From Citrobacter gillenii (GTDB lineage: Bacteria > Pseudomonadota > Gammaproteobacteria > Enterobacterales > Enterobacteriaceae): a DNA stretch of 64,000 bases. The DNA is taken from positions 310,001 through 374,000 of the forward strand of contig NZ_SUQN01000005.1 of the NCBI RefSeq assembly GCF_013337685.1, read 5' to 3'. The notes below the pieces were generated by a model, which saw only the letters and a program-made list of their open reading frames with translations, was not told the origin of the DNA and did no database searches. The translations under genes were made by a program, and so were the position numbers. This document shows positions 1-10,903 of this stretch, piece after piece (the stretch's first letter is position 1; each line of letters opens with the position of its first letter).

Positions 1-194
1 AAGTCTCGATTCAGACCGTTTTCCGCTATGCCAACCGCTATCCGGTCACCATTGAGGCTATCTCCTCTGGTCGTTTCGATGTGAAGTCGATGGTGACGCA
101 TATTTACGATTATGAAGATGTGCAACGCGCGTTTGATGAATCCGTTAATAACAAACGCGACATTATTAAAGGCGTTATTAAAATTAATCATTAA
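1..194 (+). CDS. ydjJ: Zinc-type alcohol dehydrogenase, C-terminal end only (YdjJ-like)
   Basis: The open frame enters the window at base 3 and stops at 192-194, giving 63 residues that end in KGVIKINH. The text RFDVKSMVTHIYDYEDVQRA is the typical tail of medium-chain zinc dehydrogenases of the sorbitol/threonine dehydrogenase type. The next gene, 24 bases on, is ydjI, which matches the ydjJ-ydjI order of E. coli, so this is most likely YdjJ rather than the related YdjL. It probably oxidises or reduces a polyol or sugar acid in the ydj pathway; the substrate is not known. The catalytic and NAD-binding parts lie outside the window and cannot be checked. Confidence 0.75.
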   Translation, partial: VSIQTVFRYANRYPVTIEAISSGRFDVKSMVTHIYDYEDVQRAFDESVNNKRDIIKGVIKINH

Positions 195-1055
<861 letters not shown>

Positions 1056-1059
1056 CAAT

Positions 1060-2007
1060 ATGGATAGAATCGAGGTTATTTGTATAGGGGCAGCCATTGT
1101 TGATATTCCCTTGCAGCCGGTAAGTAAAAATATCTTTGATGTAGACTCTTATCCGTTAGAACGTATTGCCATGACCACCGGGGGAGATGCGATTAATGAA
1201 GCGACGATTATTTCTCGCCTCGGTCATCGCACCGCGTTAATCAGTCGGGTAGGTAATGATGCCGCCGGGAATTTTATTCTCGACCACTGTCGATGCGAGA
1301 ATATTGATATCCAGAGTCTGAAACAGGACGCGGATATTGATACTTCTATTAACGTGGGCTTAGTGACCGCCGATGGCGAACGCACCTTTGTGACTAACTG
1401 CAACGGCAGCCTGTGGAAACTGAATATTAGCGATGTCGATTTTGACCGTTTCTCGCAGGCAAAGCTGCTATCGCTGGCAAGCATCTTTAATAGTCCCTTG
1501 TTGGACGGCAAAGCGTTAACGGAGATATTTATTCAGGCCAAAAAGCATCAGTTGATCATTTGTGCCGACATGATTAAGCCGCGGCTTAATGAAACGCTGG
1601 ACGATATTCGCGAAGCGCTGAGCTATGTCGATTATCTGTTTCCCAATGTCGACGAGGCGAAACTGCTAACCGGGAAAGAGACGCTGGATGAGATAGCAGA
1701 CAGTTTTCTGCACTGCGGTGTGAAAACGGTAGTGATTAAAACCGGTAAGAAAGGCTGCTTTATCAAGCGTGCTGATATGAAAATGGCGGTACCTGCGGTT
1801 TCGGGAATTACCGCTATCGACACCATCGGTGCGGGCGATAATTTCGCTTCGGGGTTTATCTCTGCGCTGCTTGAAGGCAAACCGCTACGCGACTGTGCGC
1901 TGTTTGCTAACGCGACGGCAGCGATATCGGTACTCAGCGTGGGCGCTACGACGGGCGTGAAAAACAGAAAACTGGTTGACCAACTTCTCGACGAATACGA
2001 AGGGTAA
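1060..2007 (+). CDS. ydjH: PfkB-family sugar kinase YdjH
   Basis: 315 residues from the ATG at 1060, the length of YdjH. An upstream in-frame start at 1030 would lie inside ydjI and is rejected. The PfkB signature GAGDNFASGF near residues 258-267 carries the catalytic Asp, and GGDAINEA near residues 39-46 is the substrate-side signature. It should phosphorylate a sugar or sugar acid with ATP in the cytoplasm, supplying the neighbouring aldolase. The exact substrate is unknown. It is 4 bases downstream of ydjI and 9 bases upstream of ydjG, so the genes are almost certainly co-transcribed. Confidence 0.92.
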   Translation: MDRIEVICIGAAIVDIPLQPVSKNIFDVDSYPLERIAMTTGGDAINEATIISRLGHRTALISRVGNDAAGNFILDHCRCENIDIQSLKQDADIDTSINVGLVTADGERTFVTNCNGSLWKLNISDVDFDRFSQAKLLSLASIFNSPLLDGKALTEIFIQAKKHQLIICADMIKPRLNETLDDIREALSYVDYLFPNVDEAKLLTGKETLDEIADSFLHCGVKTVVIKTGKKGCFIKRADMKMAVPAVSGITAIDTIGAGDNFASGFISALLEGKPLRDCALFANATAAISVLSVGATTGVKNRKLVDQLLDEYEG

Positions 2008-2016
2008 TAGCGGCAG

Positions 2017-3000
2017 ATGAAAATGATTCCTTTAGGCAGTACGGATATTACGCTTTCCCGCATGGGACTGGGCACCTGGGCCATCGGTGGCGGCCCGGCA
2101 TGGAACGGCGATCTTGATTTGCAGGTTTGCATCGACACCATTATCGAAGCGCATCGTTGCGGCATTAATCTGATTGATACCGCACCGGGCTACAACTTCG
2201 GTAATAGCGAGAAGATTGTGGGGCAGGCGCTGAAAAAACTGCCGCGCAACGAGATTGTTGTCGAAACCAAATGCGGCATTGTCTGGGAGCGGGAAGGTAG
2301 CCTGTTCAATAAAGTGGGCGAACGCCAGCTGTATAAAAATCTCACGCCCGAGTCGATTCGTGAGGAGGTGGACGCCAGCCTGCAACGGCTCGGTATCGAC
2401 AGCATTGATATTTATATGACCCACTGGCAGTCGGTAGAGCCTTGTTTTACACCGATTGCGGAAACGGTCGATACGCTCAACGTGCTCAAGAAAGAAGGGA
2501 AAATCCGTTCTATCGGCGCGGCGAACGTAGATGCTGAGCATATTCGGGAGTACGTAAAACACGGCGAGCTGGATATCGTGCAGGCTAAGTACAGCATCCT
2601 CGACCGGGCGCTGGAAACTGAGCTGCTGCCGCTCTGTCAGCGGCACGGCATTGTGGTTCAGGTCTATTCCCCGCTGGAACAGGGGCTGCTGACCGGAACT
2701 ATCACACGGGATTATGTTCCCGGCGGCGCGCGGGCTAACAAAGTCTGGTTCCAGCGCGAAAATATGCTGCGCGTGATTGACATGCTAGAACGCTGGCAAC
2801 CGCTGTGTGCTAAATACCGCTGCACAATCCCGGCGCTGGCGCTGGCGTGGATTTTAAAGCAAAGTGATTTAATCACCCTGTTAAGCGGAGCGACGGCGCC
2901 AGAGCAGGTTCGTGAAAACGTCGACGCCCTGACGATCGCGTTAACCGACGCGGATTCTTTATTGATGCGAGAAATGGCAGAAGCATTGAATAATAAATAG
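2017..3000 (+). CDS. ydjG: Aldo-keto reductase YdjG
   Basis: 327 residues, a whole aldo-keto reductase. The catalytic tetrad can be placed: Asp in DTAPGYNFG with its Tyr, Lys in ETKCGIV, and His in MTHWQS. The fold is a TIM barrel using NAD(P)H; E. coli YdjG is reported as an NADH-dependent methylglyoxal reductase, though its pathway partner is unknown. The start at 2017 gives MKMIPLG, matching the usual N-terminus MKKIPLG; a second ATG two codons later is possible. It follows ydjH by 9 bases and ends the tight catabolic part of the operon; the DeoR-type regulator gene begins 134 bases later. Confidence 0.92.
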   Translation: MKMIPLGSTDITLSRMGLGTWAIGGGPAWNGDLDLQVCIDTIIEAHRCGINLIDTAPGYNFGNSEKIVGQALKKLPRNEIVVETKCGIVWEREGSLFNKVGERQLYKNLTPESIREEVDASLQRLGIDSIDIYMTHWQSVEPCFTPIAETVDTLNVLKKEGKIRSIGAANVDAEHIREYVKHGELDIVQAKYSILDRALETELLPLCQRHGIVVQVYSPLEQGLLTGTITRDYVPGGARANKVWFQRENMLRVIDMLERWQPLCAKYRCTIPALALAWILKQSDLITLLSGATAPEQVRENVDALTIALTDADSLLMREMAEALNNK

Positions 3001-3134
3001 GTAAATAGAAAACGCCTCTGTTTCTGTGTAAAAGACCATAAAATCTGTGATTCAGACATGTTGTTTTGAAAATAAACATAGCCTGTGAGATACTGGTAAC
3101 TTATCATGATGTTGAAGGAAACAGAGGTGTAATC

Positions 3135-3893
3135 GTGGCGGCAAAAGACAGAATTCAGGCTATCAAGCAAAGGGTAGCCAACGACAAGAAAGTAACGGTA
3201 TCTAATCTGAGCGCTATTTTTCAGGTTACAGAAGAAACGATTCGCCGCGATCTTGAAAAGCTTGAAGATGAAGGTTTTCTGACCCGTACGTATGGTGGTG
3301 CGGTACTAAATACCGCCGCGCTGTCTGATAACATTCATTTTTACAAGCGAGCTAAATCATTCTATGAAGAAAAGCAGAAGGTCGCTCGCAACGCACTGCC
3401 GTTTATTAAAAATAAGACCACTATGGCGGCTGACTCCAGCAGTACTGCAATGGAGTTATTAAAGCTTCTGAAGGAACGTAATGACCTCACATTATTAACC
3501 AACTCGGCGGAAGCCTTTCATGAACTGGCACAGTCTGAGATTAATGTGGTTTCGACGGGGGGAGAATTAAACAAAAATACGCTGTCACTACAGGGGCGTA
3601 TTACCAAAGAGATCATCAGCCGATATCACGTTGATATCATGGTGATGAGTTGTAAAGGACTGGATATCGCCAACGGTGCGCTTGATTCAAACGAAGCTGA
3701 AGCAGAGATCAAGAAAACCATGATTCGTCAGGCTGCTGAAGTAGCACTGTTGGTTGACCACTCAAAGTTCGATCGTAAAGCATTTGTTCAGTTGGTAGAT
3801 CTTAGTCATATTAATTACATAATAACAGATAAAGCACCGGGTGCAGAATGGATTTCCTTTTGCAAGGAAAATAATATCCAGCTCGTATACTAA
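3135..3893 (+). CDS. ydjF: DeoR-family transcriptional regulator YdjF
   Basis: 252 residues from a GTG start at 3135, matching YdjF in length. An ATG 69 bases upstream would add 23 residues with no family counterpart. The N-terminal winged helix is seen at about residues 5-57, with the DeoR signature running through TVSNLSAIFQVTEETIRRDL and ending in YGGA. The C-terminal part is the DeoR sugar-phosphate sensor domain, with an ADSSSTAMEL loop and a DHSKFDR motif. By family, it represses sugar genes until a phosphorylated intermediate binds; the flanking ydj genes are the obvious targets. Confidence 0.9.
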   Translation: MAAKDRIQAIKQRVANDKKVTVSNLSAIFQVTEETIRRDLEKLEDEGFLTRTYGGAVLNTAALSDNIHFYKRAKSFYEEKQKVARNALPFIKNKTTMAADSSSTAMELLKLLKERNDLTLLTNSAEAFHELAQSEINVVSTGGELNKNTLSLQGRITKEIISRYHVDIMVMSCKGLDIANGALDSNEAEAEIKKTMIRQAAEVALLVDHSKFDRKAFVQLVDLSHINYIITDKAPGAEWISFCKENNIQLVY

Positions 3894-4037
3894 TAACGGG
3901 ATTGTGATATCGATAGCGTTTTAGTTTGCATCCGGATAATGCCCAATAAAATGATGATGGTAAATGCGGCAAAGTTAACTCTGCCGCGCGTTGCCATAAT
4001 TTATTATTTTATATTTTGCTGCATTTGAGGCATCCAG

Positions 4038-5396
4038 ATGGAACAATATGAATATATCGGTGCAAGACTAGATCGCTTACCTTTCTCGCGATTTCATTTT
4101 CGTATTTTTGGTATCATAAGTTTTGGTTTATTACTGACCGGGTTTCTTAGTTATTCCGGTAACGTGGTACTGGCAAAGTTGGTTAGTAACGGTTGGTCAA
4201 ATAATTATCTCAATGCAGCGTTTACGTCTGCGCTGATGTTTGGTTATTTCATCGGATCGCTGAGTGGTGGATTTGTTGGTGATTATTTTGGTCGCCGTAA
4301 AGCATTTCGTATCAATCTACTGATTGTTGGCATTTCTGCAATCGCCGCATCTTTTGTTCCCAACATGTACTGGTTGATCTTCTTTCGAGGCCTGATGGGA
4401 ACCGGCATGGGGGCGCTGATTATGGTGGGCTATGCCTCATTCACTGAGTTTATTCCGCCGGTGGTGCGCGGAAAATGGTCTGCGCGTCTGTCTTTTGTTG
4501 GCAACTGGTCGCCGATGCTGTCGGCGGCGGTTGGTGTGGTTGTTATCTCATACTTAAGCTGGCGAGCGATGTTTTTAGTCGGAGGCGTGGGAATGCTGCT
4601 GGCCTGGTACATTTCTGGAAAATACTTTATTGAGTCTCCCCGGTGGCTGGCAGGTAAAGGTCAGCAGGACATGGCGGAGAAGCATTTATTCGATGTTGAG
4701 TTGCAGGTAGAAACAGAAAAGCAAATCACATTACCATTGTGTCCAATACCGAAGAGAAAGAGCGAACTCCGCACCGTAGACGGGTCATTCTGGCTGTTAT
4801 TCAAAGGACAGATGCTGCGTCGGACACTGGTGGCTATTACGGTATTGATTGCGATGAATATCTCACTGTATACCATTACCGTATGGATCCCGACTATTTT
4901 TGTTAACTCGGGTATTGCTGTGACGAAGTCCATTTTGATGACTGCGATTATTATGATTGGCGCACCGGTAGGTATTTTTATTGCGGCATTGATTATCGAC
5001 CGCTTTCCGCGACGTCTCTTTGGTTCGTTGCTGTTAATTATTATTGCACTTTTAGGCTATTTTTATTCGATTCAAACGCAGGAGTGGGCGATTTTAAGCT
5101 GTGGTCTGGTCATGATTTTCTTTTTATATATGTATGTCTGTTTTGCCTCTGCGGTATATGTCCCGGAACTGTGGCCAACGCATCTCAGATTACGTGGTTC
5201 AGGTTTTGTCAATGCTGTGGGTCGAATTGTCGCCGTCTTTACACCCTATGGCGTTGCCGTATTATTGACTCAATATGACTCTGTTACCGTGTTTATCGTC
5301 CTGGGTATCATGCTGGTGGTATGTGCGCTGATCCTGTTTTGTTTTGGTATTGAAACCCGCCTGGTTTCACTAGAAGAAATCTCAACTTTGGGGTGA
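4038..5396 (+). CDS. ydjE: MFS metabolite transporter YdjE
   Basis: 452 residues with about 12 hydrophobic segments and the major facilitator loop motif GGFVGDYFGRRKA between helices 2 and 3, plus IESPRWL and a second-half IIDRFPRR. These are features of the sugar/metabolite:proton symporter group. It is an inner-membrane importer whose substrate is unknown but is presumably the one degraded by ydjJIHG. It lies 144 bases after ydjF; that gap shows no strong terminator, so readthrough or a separate promoter are both possible. The length equals E. coli YdjE. Confidence 0.9.
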   Translation: MEQYEYIGARLDRLPFSRFHFRIFGIISFGLLLTGFLSYSGNVVLAKLVSNGWSNNYLNAAFTSALMFGYFIGSLSGGFVGDYFGRRKAFRINLLIVGISAIAASFVPNMYWLIFFRGLMGTGMGALIMVGYASFTEFIPPVVRGKWSARLSFVGNWSPMLSAAVGVVVISYLSWRAMFLVGGVGMLLAWYISGKYFIESPRWLAGKGQQDMAEKHLFDVELQVETEKQITLPLCPIPKRKSELRTVDGSFWLLFKGQMLRRTLVAITVLIAMNISLYTITVWIPTIFVNSGIAVTKSILMTAIIMIGAPVGIFIAALIIDRFPRRLFGSLLLIIIALLGYFYSIQTQEWAILSCGLVMIFFLYMYVCFASAVYVPELWPTHLRLRGSGFVNAVGRIVAVFTPYGVAVLLTQYDSVTVFIVLGIMLVVCALILFCFGIETRLVSLEEISTLG

Positions 5397-5431
5397 TTAC
5401 TTGCCTGATGGCTGTACCATCAGGCAACGTT

Positions 5432-6070
5432 CTATCTTTGCGTTTCTTCCCAGTCTGCCAGCGTATACAGCGTTGCACCCGCAGCGGCCATTTCCATAAA
5501 CGCCTGCGTGCTGTCCTGAGGCTGAATATTCACCCCTCGACAACCGTCGATAATGACATTCACCGTATAGCCCAATTCCAGCGCATCGAGGACGGTAAAC
5601 TTCACGCAGTAGTCGGTTGCCAGCCCCATGATGATGAGGTCGGTAATACGCTGTTGCATAAGCCACGCATTCAGTTCCGTTGCCTGACGGCGACCGTTAT
5701 CAAAAAATGCGCTGTAGCTGTCAACCTGCGGGTTTTCGCCCTTATAGAACGTCTTATCAATGCCGCGCTGATTCAGCAGAGGGTGCAAGGCCGCTCCCTG
5801 CGAGTTCTGTACACAGTGATCCGGCCAGAACGTCTGCGCCAGGCCATCCAGTTGTCCCTGCGTGTAAGGGGCGACCTGATGCTGGCTGGCAAAGCTGCCG
5901 TGATTAGCCGGATGCCAGTCCAGACTGGAAACAACCTTCTCACCGCGCAGCGAACACCAGTCAATCAGGCGATTGGCGACATCCACGGTGCTATCACCTT
6001 CTGGAACGGCAAGTGCGCCTCCGGCACAAAAATCGTTTTGTAAATCAACCAGCAGTAATGCTCGTGCCAT
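5432..6070 (-). CDS. pncA: Nicotinamidase PncA
   Basis: 212 residues. It hydrolyses nicotinamide to nicotinate and ammonia in the NAD salvage cycle. The catalytic triad parts are visible: Asp9 in VDLQND, the nucleophile Cys in ATDYCVKFT, and a Lys in the middle region; the metal site is DWHPANH. The start at 6070 is chosen because AAGGAGG lies 8 bases upstream on the minus strand. The in-frame ATG at 6091 would overlap ansA and bury that ribosome site. It is downstream of ansA, 13 bases apart, so the two deamidase genes are probably co-transcribed. Confidence 0.95.
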   Translation of the reverse strand: MARALLLVDLQNDFCAGGALAVPEGDSTVDVANRLIDWCSLRGEKVVSSLDWHPANHGSFASQHQVAPYTQGQLDGLAQTFWPDHCVQNSQGAALHPLLNQRGIDKTFYKGENPQVDSYSAFFDNGRRQATELNAWLMQQRITDLIIMGLATDYCVKFTVLDALELGYTVNVIIDGCRGVNIQPQDSTQAFMEMAAAGATLYTLADWEETQR

Positions 6071-6083
6071 CGTCACTCCTCCT

Positions 6084-7100
6084 TCAATCATCCGGCGTCA
6101 GTTCACCGCGCAGGTTTTGCGTCATCGCGTCACGGATGGCCTGCGTGTCCAGACCCTGGCTCAGCAAATAATGCAGCTTGGTCAGTGTTGCTTCAACGGT
6201 CATATCCGCACCGCCAATCACGCCCGCATGTGCCAGCGCATTCCCCGTCGCATAACCGCCCATGTTGACCTTGCCGGACATGCACTGCGTGAGGTTAATG
6301 ACCACAATACCGCGTGAGCTGGCATCCTCAAGCTCCTTCAGGAACTCTTTATTCTGCGGGGCATTGCCTACGCCGTAAGAACGCAGAATTAACGCTTTGA
6401 CTGGCTGGCGCAGGAAGTTACGCACCACGTCTGCGGAAATTCCAGGATAAATCGTGACCACGCCAATCGGCTGCGGGGTGATAGGGTGCACAATCAGCTC
6501 GCCCGCACCGTGCGGCGCGGGCGGGGTGCCCAAACGACGGATGTGGATCCCGGCTTCCAGTAAAGGTGCAAGGTTAGGTGAAGCGAAGGCGTCAAAACCG
6601 TCGGCGTGCGCTTTGGTAGTGCGATTACCACGATACAGTCGGTTATTGAAGAACAGAGTGACTTCATTGATCGGATAATTGGCCGCAACGTACAACGCAT
6701 TCAGCAAATTGATTTGTCCGTCTGAACGTAGCTCAGCCAGCGGGATTTGTGACCCTGTCACAATAACTGGCTTGCCCAGATTCTCCAGCATAAACGACAG
6801 CGCCGAGGCGGTGAACGCCATGGTGTCGGTGCCATGCAGGATCACAAAACCGTCGTATTCGTCGTAGTGAGCTTTAATATCTTCCGCAATATGCTGCCAG
6901 TCCTCTGGCGTCATATCGGAGGAATCCATCAGCGGGACATATTCGTGAATGGTGAAGTCTGGCATCTCAGGGCGGTGGAATTCAGGCATCAATGCCAGTT
7001 GACGCTGAAGATGGCCGGAAACCGGAATGTAACCTTGTTCTGAGCGCTGCATACCGATGGTACCGCCGGTATAGGCAACGTAAATCGATTTCTTCTGCAT
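6084..7100 (-). CDS. ansA: L-asparaginase I (cytoplasmic)
   Basis: 338 residues, the usual length of the type I enzyme. It hydrolyses L-asparagine to aspartate and ammonia. There is no signal peptide, which separates it from periplasmic AnsB. The two asparaginase signatures are present: YTGGTIG with Thr14, and LHGTDTMAFTAS with Thr91-Asp92; Lys163 in TTKAHADG completes the second triad. The gene follows sppA on the minus strand with an intrinsic terminator in the 56-base gap, and leads into pncA. Confidence 0.96.
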   Translation of the reverse strand: MQKKSIYVAYTGGTIGMQRSEQGYIPVSGHLQRQLALMPEFHRPEMPDFTIHEYVPLMDSSDMTPEDWQHIAEDIKAHYDEYDGFVILHGTDTMAFTASALSFMLENLGKPVIVTGSQIPLAELRSDGQINLLNALYVAANYPINEVTLFFNNRLYRGNRTTKAHADGFDAFASPNLAPLLEAGIHIRRLGTPPAPHGAGELIVHPITPQPIGVVTIYPGISADVVRNFLRQPVKALILRSYGVGNAPQNKEFLKELEDASSRGIVVINLTQCMSGKVNMGGYATGNALAHAGVIGGADMTVEATLTKLHYLLSQGLDTQAIRDAMTQNLRGELTPDD

Positions 7101-7125
7101 GACTTTTCTTCTGTCTCAAAGAAAA

Positions 7126-7150
7126 ACCCCTCTTCATCCCGAAGAGGGGT
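7126..7150 (-). terminator. Intrinsic terminator after sppA
   Basis: A perfect 10-base-pair stem (ACCCCTCTTC with GAAGAGGGGT) and a 5-base loop lie between sppA and ansA. Read on the minus strand it is followed by TTTTTCTTT at 7125-7117. It would end sppA transcripts, or reduce readthrough into ansA. Confidence 0.85.
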
Positions 7151-7156
7151 CAAGAG

Positions 7157-9013
7157 TTAGCGGACGTTGGCGCAGGTCAGGCAGAACGCATAACGGTTCT
7201 GCGGGTCGTTAAACGCGGCCAGCTTATCACTTTCGGTTTTTACCACGCTTGCCGCAGAGGCCAGTGGTGCCGGGAGCATGGCCTGAATGGCTTCTGGTAG
7301 CATAGCGCGAACGGAACCAGACATGCTGTCCATGACCATATCAACGAACGTGGGCTCGTCCTGATAATACTCAATGTGCCATTGTTTCAGTTTCGCCAGT
7401 TCTGCCGCTTTTGCTACAGCGTCGTCGAAATCGCCGAGACTGTCGACCAGACCATTCGCTTTTGCATCCTGACCGGTCCAGACGTGGCCCTGGGCGATTT
7501 TATCAATCTGCTCTGGCGTTGTCTTACGTGCATCCGCAACCAGCGTGATGAAGCGCTTATAGCCGTTCTCGATGCTCAGTTGCATCATCTGCTGCACTTC
7601 CGGCGGTAACGCTTTGGTGACGGAAATATCGGCCAGCGGCGAGGTCGCCACGCCGTCGGTATGTACACCAATGGAATCGAGGCTGTTTTCAACGGTGTTG
7701 ATCACGCCAAAGATGCCGATGGAGCCGGTCAGGGTGCTGGGGTTCGCCACAATGTAGTTTGCCGGGGTTGAGATCCAGTAACCGCCGGATGCCGCCATGC
7801 CGCCCATGGAAACCACCACCGGTTTACCCGCCGCTTTTGCTGCAGCCAGCTCAGCGCGGATCACTTCCGAGGCGCTGACGCTGCCGCCTGGGCTGTTAAC
7901 GCGAAGGACAATGGCTTTTACCTTCGGATCGAGACGCGCTTCACGGATTTGTGCTGCAGTGGTGTCGCCGCCGACGTTCCCCGGTGTTTCTTCTCCGTCC
8001 ATGATCGCGCCATTGGCGAAGACTACGCCAATGCTGTCACCGGTATCCGCCGGGGTTTTTAGCGTGTAATCGTAATAGCTGACGGCACTGTAGTTCTTCT
8101 CTGTTTTGCTCCAGCCAAACTGTTTAGTCAGCAGTTTTTCCACTTCAGCGCTGGAGGCGAGAGCATCGACCAGTTTATTGTCGAGGGCGTACTTCGCGGT
8201 GTCGCCACCCACTTTCGTCAGGCCGTCAAGCATTGCCTGTGCGCCCGGGAACACTTGCTGCGCCGGGATCTGGCGGTTAGCGGCAACGGTATCGAGATAG
8301 TTCTGCCACAGCTCGCCAATCCAGCGACTGTCGGCTTCACGTGCGGCCGGGGACATATCGTCGCGAATAAACGGCTCAACGGCGGACTTATAGGTACCGA
8401 CGCGGAAAACGTGGGTGGAGACTTTTAGTTTATCCAGCAGAGACTTGTAATACAGACCGTTGGTCGCAAAGCCGTGCAGGTCAACCGAACCCTGCGGGGA
8501 GAGCCAAATTTTATTGGCAAAGCTTGCGAGGTAATACTGTCCCTGGCTGAAGTTATCGCCCACGGCAAATACCGGTTTTCCACTGTCGCGGAATTCGCGC
8601 AGTGCTTTGCCGATATACTGCATGGACGGCTGATCGGCCCCGGCAAAGTTTTTTAAATCCATCACGATGCCGGTGATGTTACGATCGTCTTTTGCCTGGC
8701 GAATGGTGTTAACGATATCGAACAGTGAGTTTTCTTGCAGGCGATCGGAACTGGCGCCAAACAGCTGACGTCCGATGACGCTTAAGCGGCTGGTGCTCGA
8801 GGGCTTATCGACAATAACGCCGGAGATATCGAGCAGCAGTGCGCCACGCTCCGCGTGTTCGCTGGAGGTGCTACTGCTGACCTGCATCCAGATCCCCACG
8901 CCCACCAGGACCAAAAAGATAAAGAACAGGTTCAGTACACATTCGCGGACGAAATTCAGTATTCGCCACGTCCATTTAAAAATTCCGGCAATAAAACGCC
9001 ACAGGGTTTGCAT
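7157..9013 (-). CDS. sppA: Signal peptide peptidase SppA (protease IV)
   Basis: 618 residues, the long two-domain form. It is an inner-membrane serine protease that degrades released signal peptides. One membrane anchor lies at about residues 27-44. The Ser-Lys dyad is complete: Lys209 in [11 protein letters not shown] and Ser409 in MAASGGYW, the same numbering as the E. coli enzyme. Each S49 domain of about 200 residues contributes one of the two. The ATG at 9013 has GGGAG upstream. It is divergent from ydjA with 174 bases between them. Confidence 0.97.
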   Translation of the reverse strand: MQTLWRFIAGIFKWTWRILNFVRECVLNLFFIFLVLVGVGIWMQVSSSTSSEHAERGALLLDISGVIVDKPSSTSRLSVIGRQLFGASSDRLQENSLFDIVNTIRQAKDDRNITGIVMDLKNFAGADQPSMQYIGKALREFRDSGKPVFAVGDNFSQGQYYLASFANKIWLSPQGSVDLHGFATNGLYYKSLLDKLKVSTHVFRVGTYKSAVEPFIRDDMSPAAREADSRWIGELWQNYLDTVAANRQIPAQQVFPGAQAMLDGLTKVGGDTAKYALDNKLVDALASSAEVEKLLTKQFGWSKTEKNYSAVSYYDYTLKTPADTGDSIGVVFANGAIMDGEETPGNVGGDTTAAQIREARLDPKVKAIVLRVNSPGGSVSASEVIRAELAAAKAAGKPVVVSMGGMAASGGYWISTPANYIVANPSTLTGSIGIFGVINTVENSLDSIGVHTDGVATSPLADISVTKALPPEVQQMMQLSIENGYKRFITLVADARKTTPEQIDKIAQGHVWTGQDAKANGLVDSLGDFDDAVAKAAELAKLKQWHIEYYQDEPTFVDMVMDSMSGSVRAMLPEAIQAMLPAPLASAASVVKTESDKLAAFNDPQNRYAFCLTCANVR

Positions 9014-9187
9014 GTATTCTCCCTACCGATGAACAACACGCCCCCCCGTTTTACCGGAGAAGGCGTTAAGATGTGGCTATCGTAATGACCCGGCAGGCAC
9101 TTGTCAGCAGGAATCACCGCCGGCGCTGTAACAAAATCCGCTCACGTGTTAATTTTGTGAACAAATTTCATTGTTGGAGTTAAGCAA

Positions 9188-9739
9188 ATGGATGCACTCG
9201 AATTACTTCTTACCCGCCGTAGCGCCTCTCGTCTTGTTGAACCCGCTCCCGTGGGTGAGCAACTGCAAAATATCCTGCGGGCGGGGATGCGCGCCCCGGA
9301 TCACAAATCGCTGCAGCCGTGGCGTTTCTTTGTGATTGAAGGTGCAGGGCGTGAGCGTTTTAGCGCCGTGCTCGAAAAAGGGGCTATTGCCGCAGAGGGC
9401 GACGAAAAGGCTGTCGAAAAAGCGCGTACTGCGCCGTTTCGTGCCCCGCTAATTATTGCGGTGGTGGCGAAATGTGAAGAAAGTGACAAGGTTCCACTGT
9501 GGGAACAGGAAATGTCAGCGGGTTGTGCGGTAATGGCCATGCAAATGGCGGCGATTGCGCAAGGCTTTGGCGGGATCTGGCGCAGCGGTGCATTAACCGA
9601 AAGTGCAGTGGTGCGCGAGGCATTTGACTGTCGTGCGCAGGATAAAATTGTCGGCTTCCTCTATCTGGGCACGCCACAGCTTAAAGCATCCACCACGATT
9701 AACCCTGCCGATCCGAGCGCATTCGTCCAGTATTTCTGA
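9188..9739 (+). CDS. ydjA: Minimal nitroreductase-family protein YdjA
   Basis: 183 residues, one of the smallest FMN-binding nitroreductase-like proteins. The N-terminal [12 protein letters not shown] and [12 protein letters not shown] stretches form the FMN site. The physiological substrate is not known; E. coli YdjA has a known structure and weak nitroreductase activity. The ATG at 9188 has TTGGAG upstream. It precedes selD by 116 bases on the same strand; in related genomes the pair is conserved, but no functional tie to selenium is evident from sequence. Confidence 0.93.
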   Translation: MDALELLLTRRSASRLVEPAPVGEQLQNILRAGMRAPDHKSLQPWRFFVIEGAGRERFSAVLEKGAIAAEGDEKAVEKARTAPFRAPLIIAVVAKCEESDKVPLWEQEMSAGCAVMAMQMAAIAQGFGGIWRSGALTESAVVREAFDCRAQDKIVGFLYLGTPQLKASTTINPADPSAFVQYF

Positions 9740-9855
9740 TTTCAGCGGCTAAACTGTCTGGATTATGAGCAAAGACACCCGAATTCAGACAGTCACTCTT
9801 ACCACATCATGGAATGAGCGCTACCATAGCCCGATTGCAATGACAGGAGATGTCC

Positions 9856-10899
9856 ATGAGCGAGCACGCTATTCGTTTAACGCAATACAGCCACGGAGCC
9901 GGTTGCGGTTGTAAAATTTCCCCCAAAGTGCTGGAAACCATCCTGCACAGCGAGCAGGCGAAATTTGTTGATCCGAATTTACTCGTGGGGAATGAAACCC
10001 GCGACGACGCGGCCGTGTACGATCTGGGTAATGGCACCAGCGTTATCAGCACCACCGATTTCTTTATGCCGATTGTCGATAATCCGTTTGATTTTGGCCG
10101 CATCGCCGCGACCAACGCCATCAGCGATATCTTCGCGATGGGTGGCAAACCGATTATGGCTATCGCGATTCTGGGCTGGCCGCTCGATAAACTGGCACCG
10201 GAAGTCGCCCGTGAAGTGACCGAAGGCGGGCGTTTCGCCTGTCGCCAGGCCGGTATTGCGCTGGCGGGCGGTCACTCTATCGATGCCCCGGAGCCGATTT
10301 TTGGTCTTGCCGTGACGGGCGTGGTCCCGACCGAGCGCGTGAAGAAAAACAGCACCGCAGAAGCGGGATGCAAGCTGTTCCTCACCAAGCCGCTAGGCAT
10401 TGGCGTGTTGACCACCGCCGAGAAAAAATCGCTGCTTAAGCCTGAGCATGTTGGGCTGGCGACGGAAGTGATGTGCCGCATGAATATTGCGGGCGCAGCG
10501 TTTGCGGACATTGAAGGCGTGAAAGCCATGACCGACGTGACCGGTTTTGGCCTGCTGGGACACCTGAGCGAAATGTGTCAGGGCGCGGGCGTTCAGGCGC
10601 AAATCGTTTACCAGGATATTCCAAAACTACCTGGTGTTGAAGAGTACATCGCGCAGGGCGCAGTGCCGGGCGGCACGCAGCGGAACTTTGCCAGCTACGG
10701 GCATCTGATGGGTGAGATGCCGCAGGCGGTACGAGACCTGCTGTGCGATCCGCAAACCTCCGGCGGCCTGCTGCTGGCGGTAACACCGGAATCTGAGGCT
10801 GAAGTGAAAGCGGTTGCCGCGCAGTTTGGCATTGATCTCACCGCGATTGGTGAGCTGGTTGAAGCACGTGGCGGTCGCGCCATGGTTGAGATTCGTTAA
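9856..10899 (+). CDS. selD: Selenide, water dikinase (selenophosphate synthetase)
   Basis: 347 residues. It makes selenophosphate from selenide and ATP, the selenium donor for selenocysteine and selenouridine in tRNA. The catalytic pair is Cys17 and Lys20 in GAGCGCK; note the enzyme uses Cys, not Sec, at position 17. Further signatures are DDAAVYDLG and the PurM-like [12 protein letters not shown]. An ATG at 9850 is also in frame, but AGGAG at 9845-9849 touches it, so 9856 with a 6-base spacer is preferred and gives the standard length. topB starts 4 bases after the stop. Confidence 0.96.
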   Translation: MSEHAIRLTQYSHGAGCGCKISPKVLETILHSEQAKFVDPNLLVGNETRDDAAVYDLGNGTSVISTTDFFMPIVDNPFDFGRIAATNAISDIFAMGGKPIMAIAILGWPLDKLAPEVAREVTEGGRFACRQAGIALAGGHSIDAPEPIFGLAVTGVVPTERVKKNSTAEAGCKLFLTKPLGIGVLTTAEKKSLLKPEHVGLATEVMCRMNIAGAAFADIEGVKAMTDVTGFGLLGHLSEMCQGAGVQAQIVYQDIPKLPGVEEYIAQGAVPGGTQRNFASYGHLMGEMPQAVRDLLCDPQTSGGLLLAVTPESEAEVKAVAAQFGIDLTAIGELVEARGGRAMVEIR

Positions 10900-10903
10900 T
10901 TCG

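Noticed and set aside
5393..6043. 216-codon plus-strand frame opposite pncA
   Set aside because: pncA has all catalytic residues and a strong ribosome site; the opposite frame does not look like a protein.
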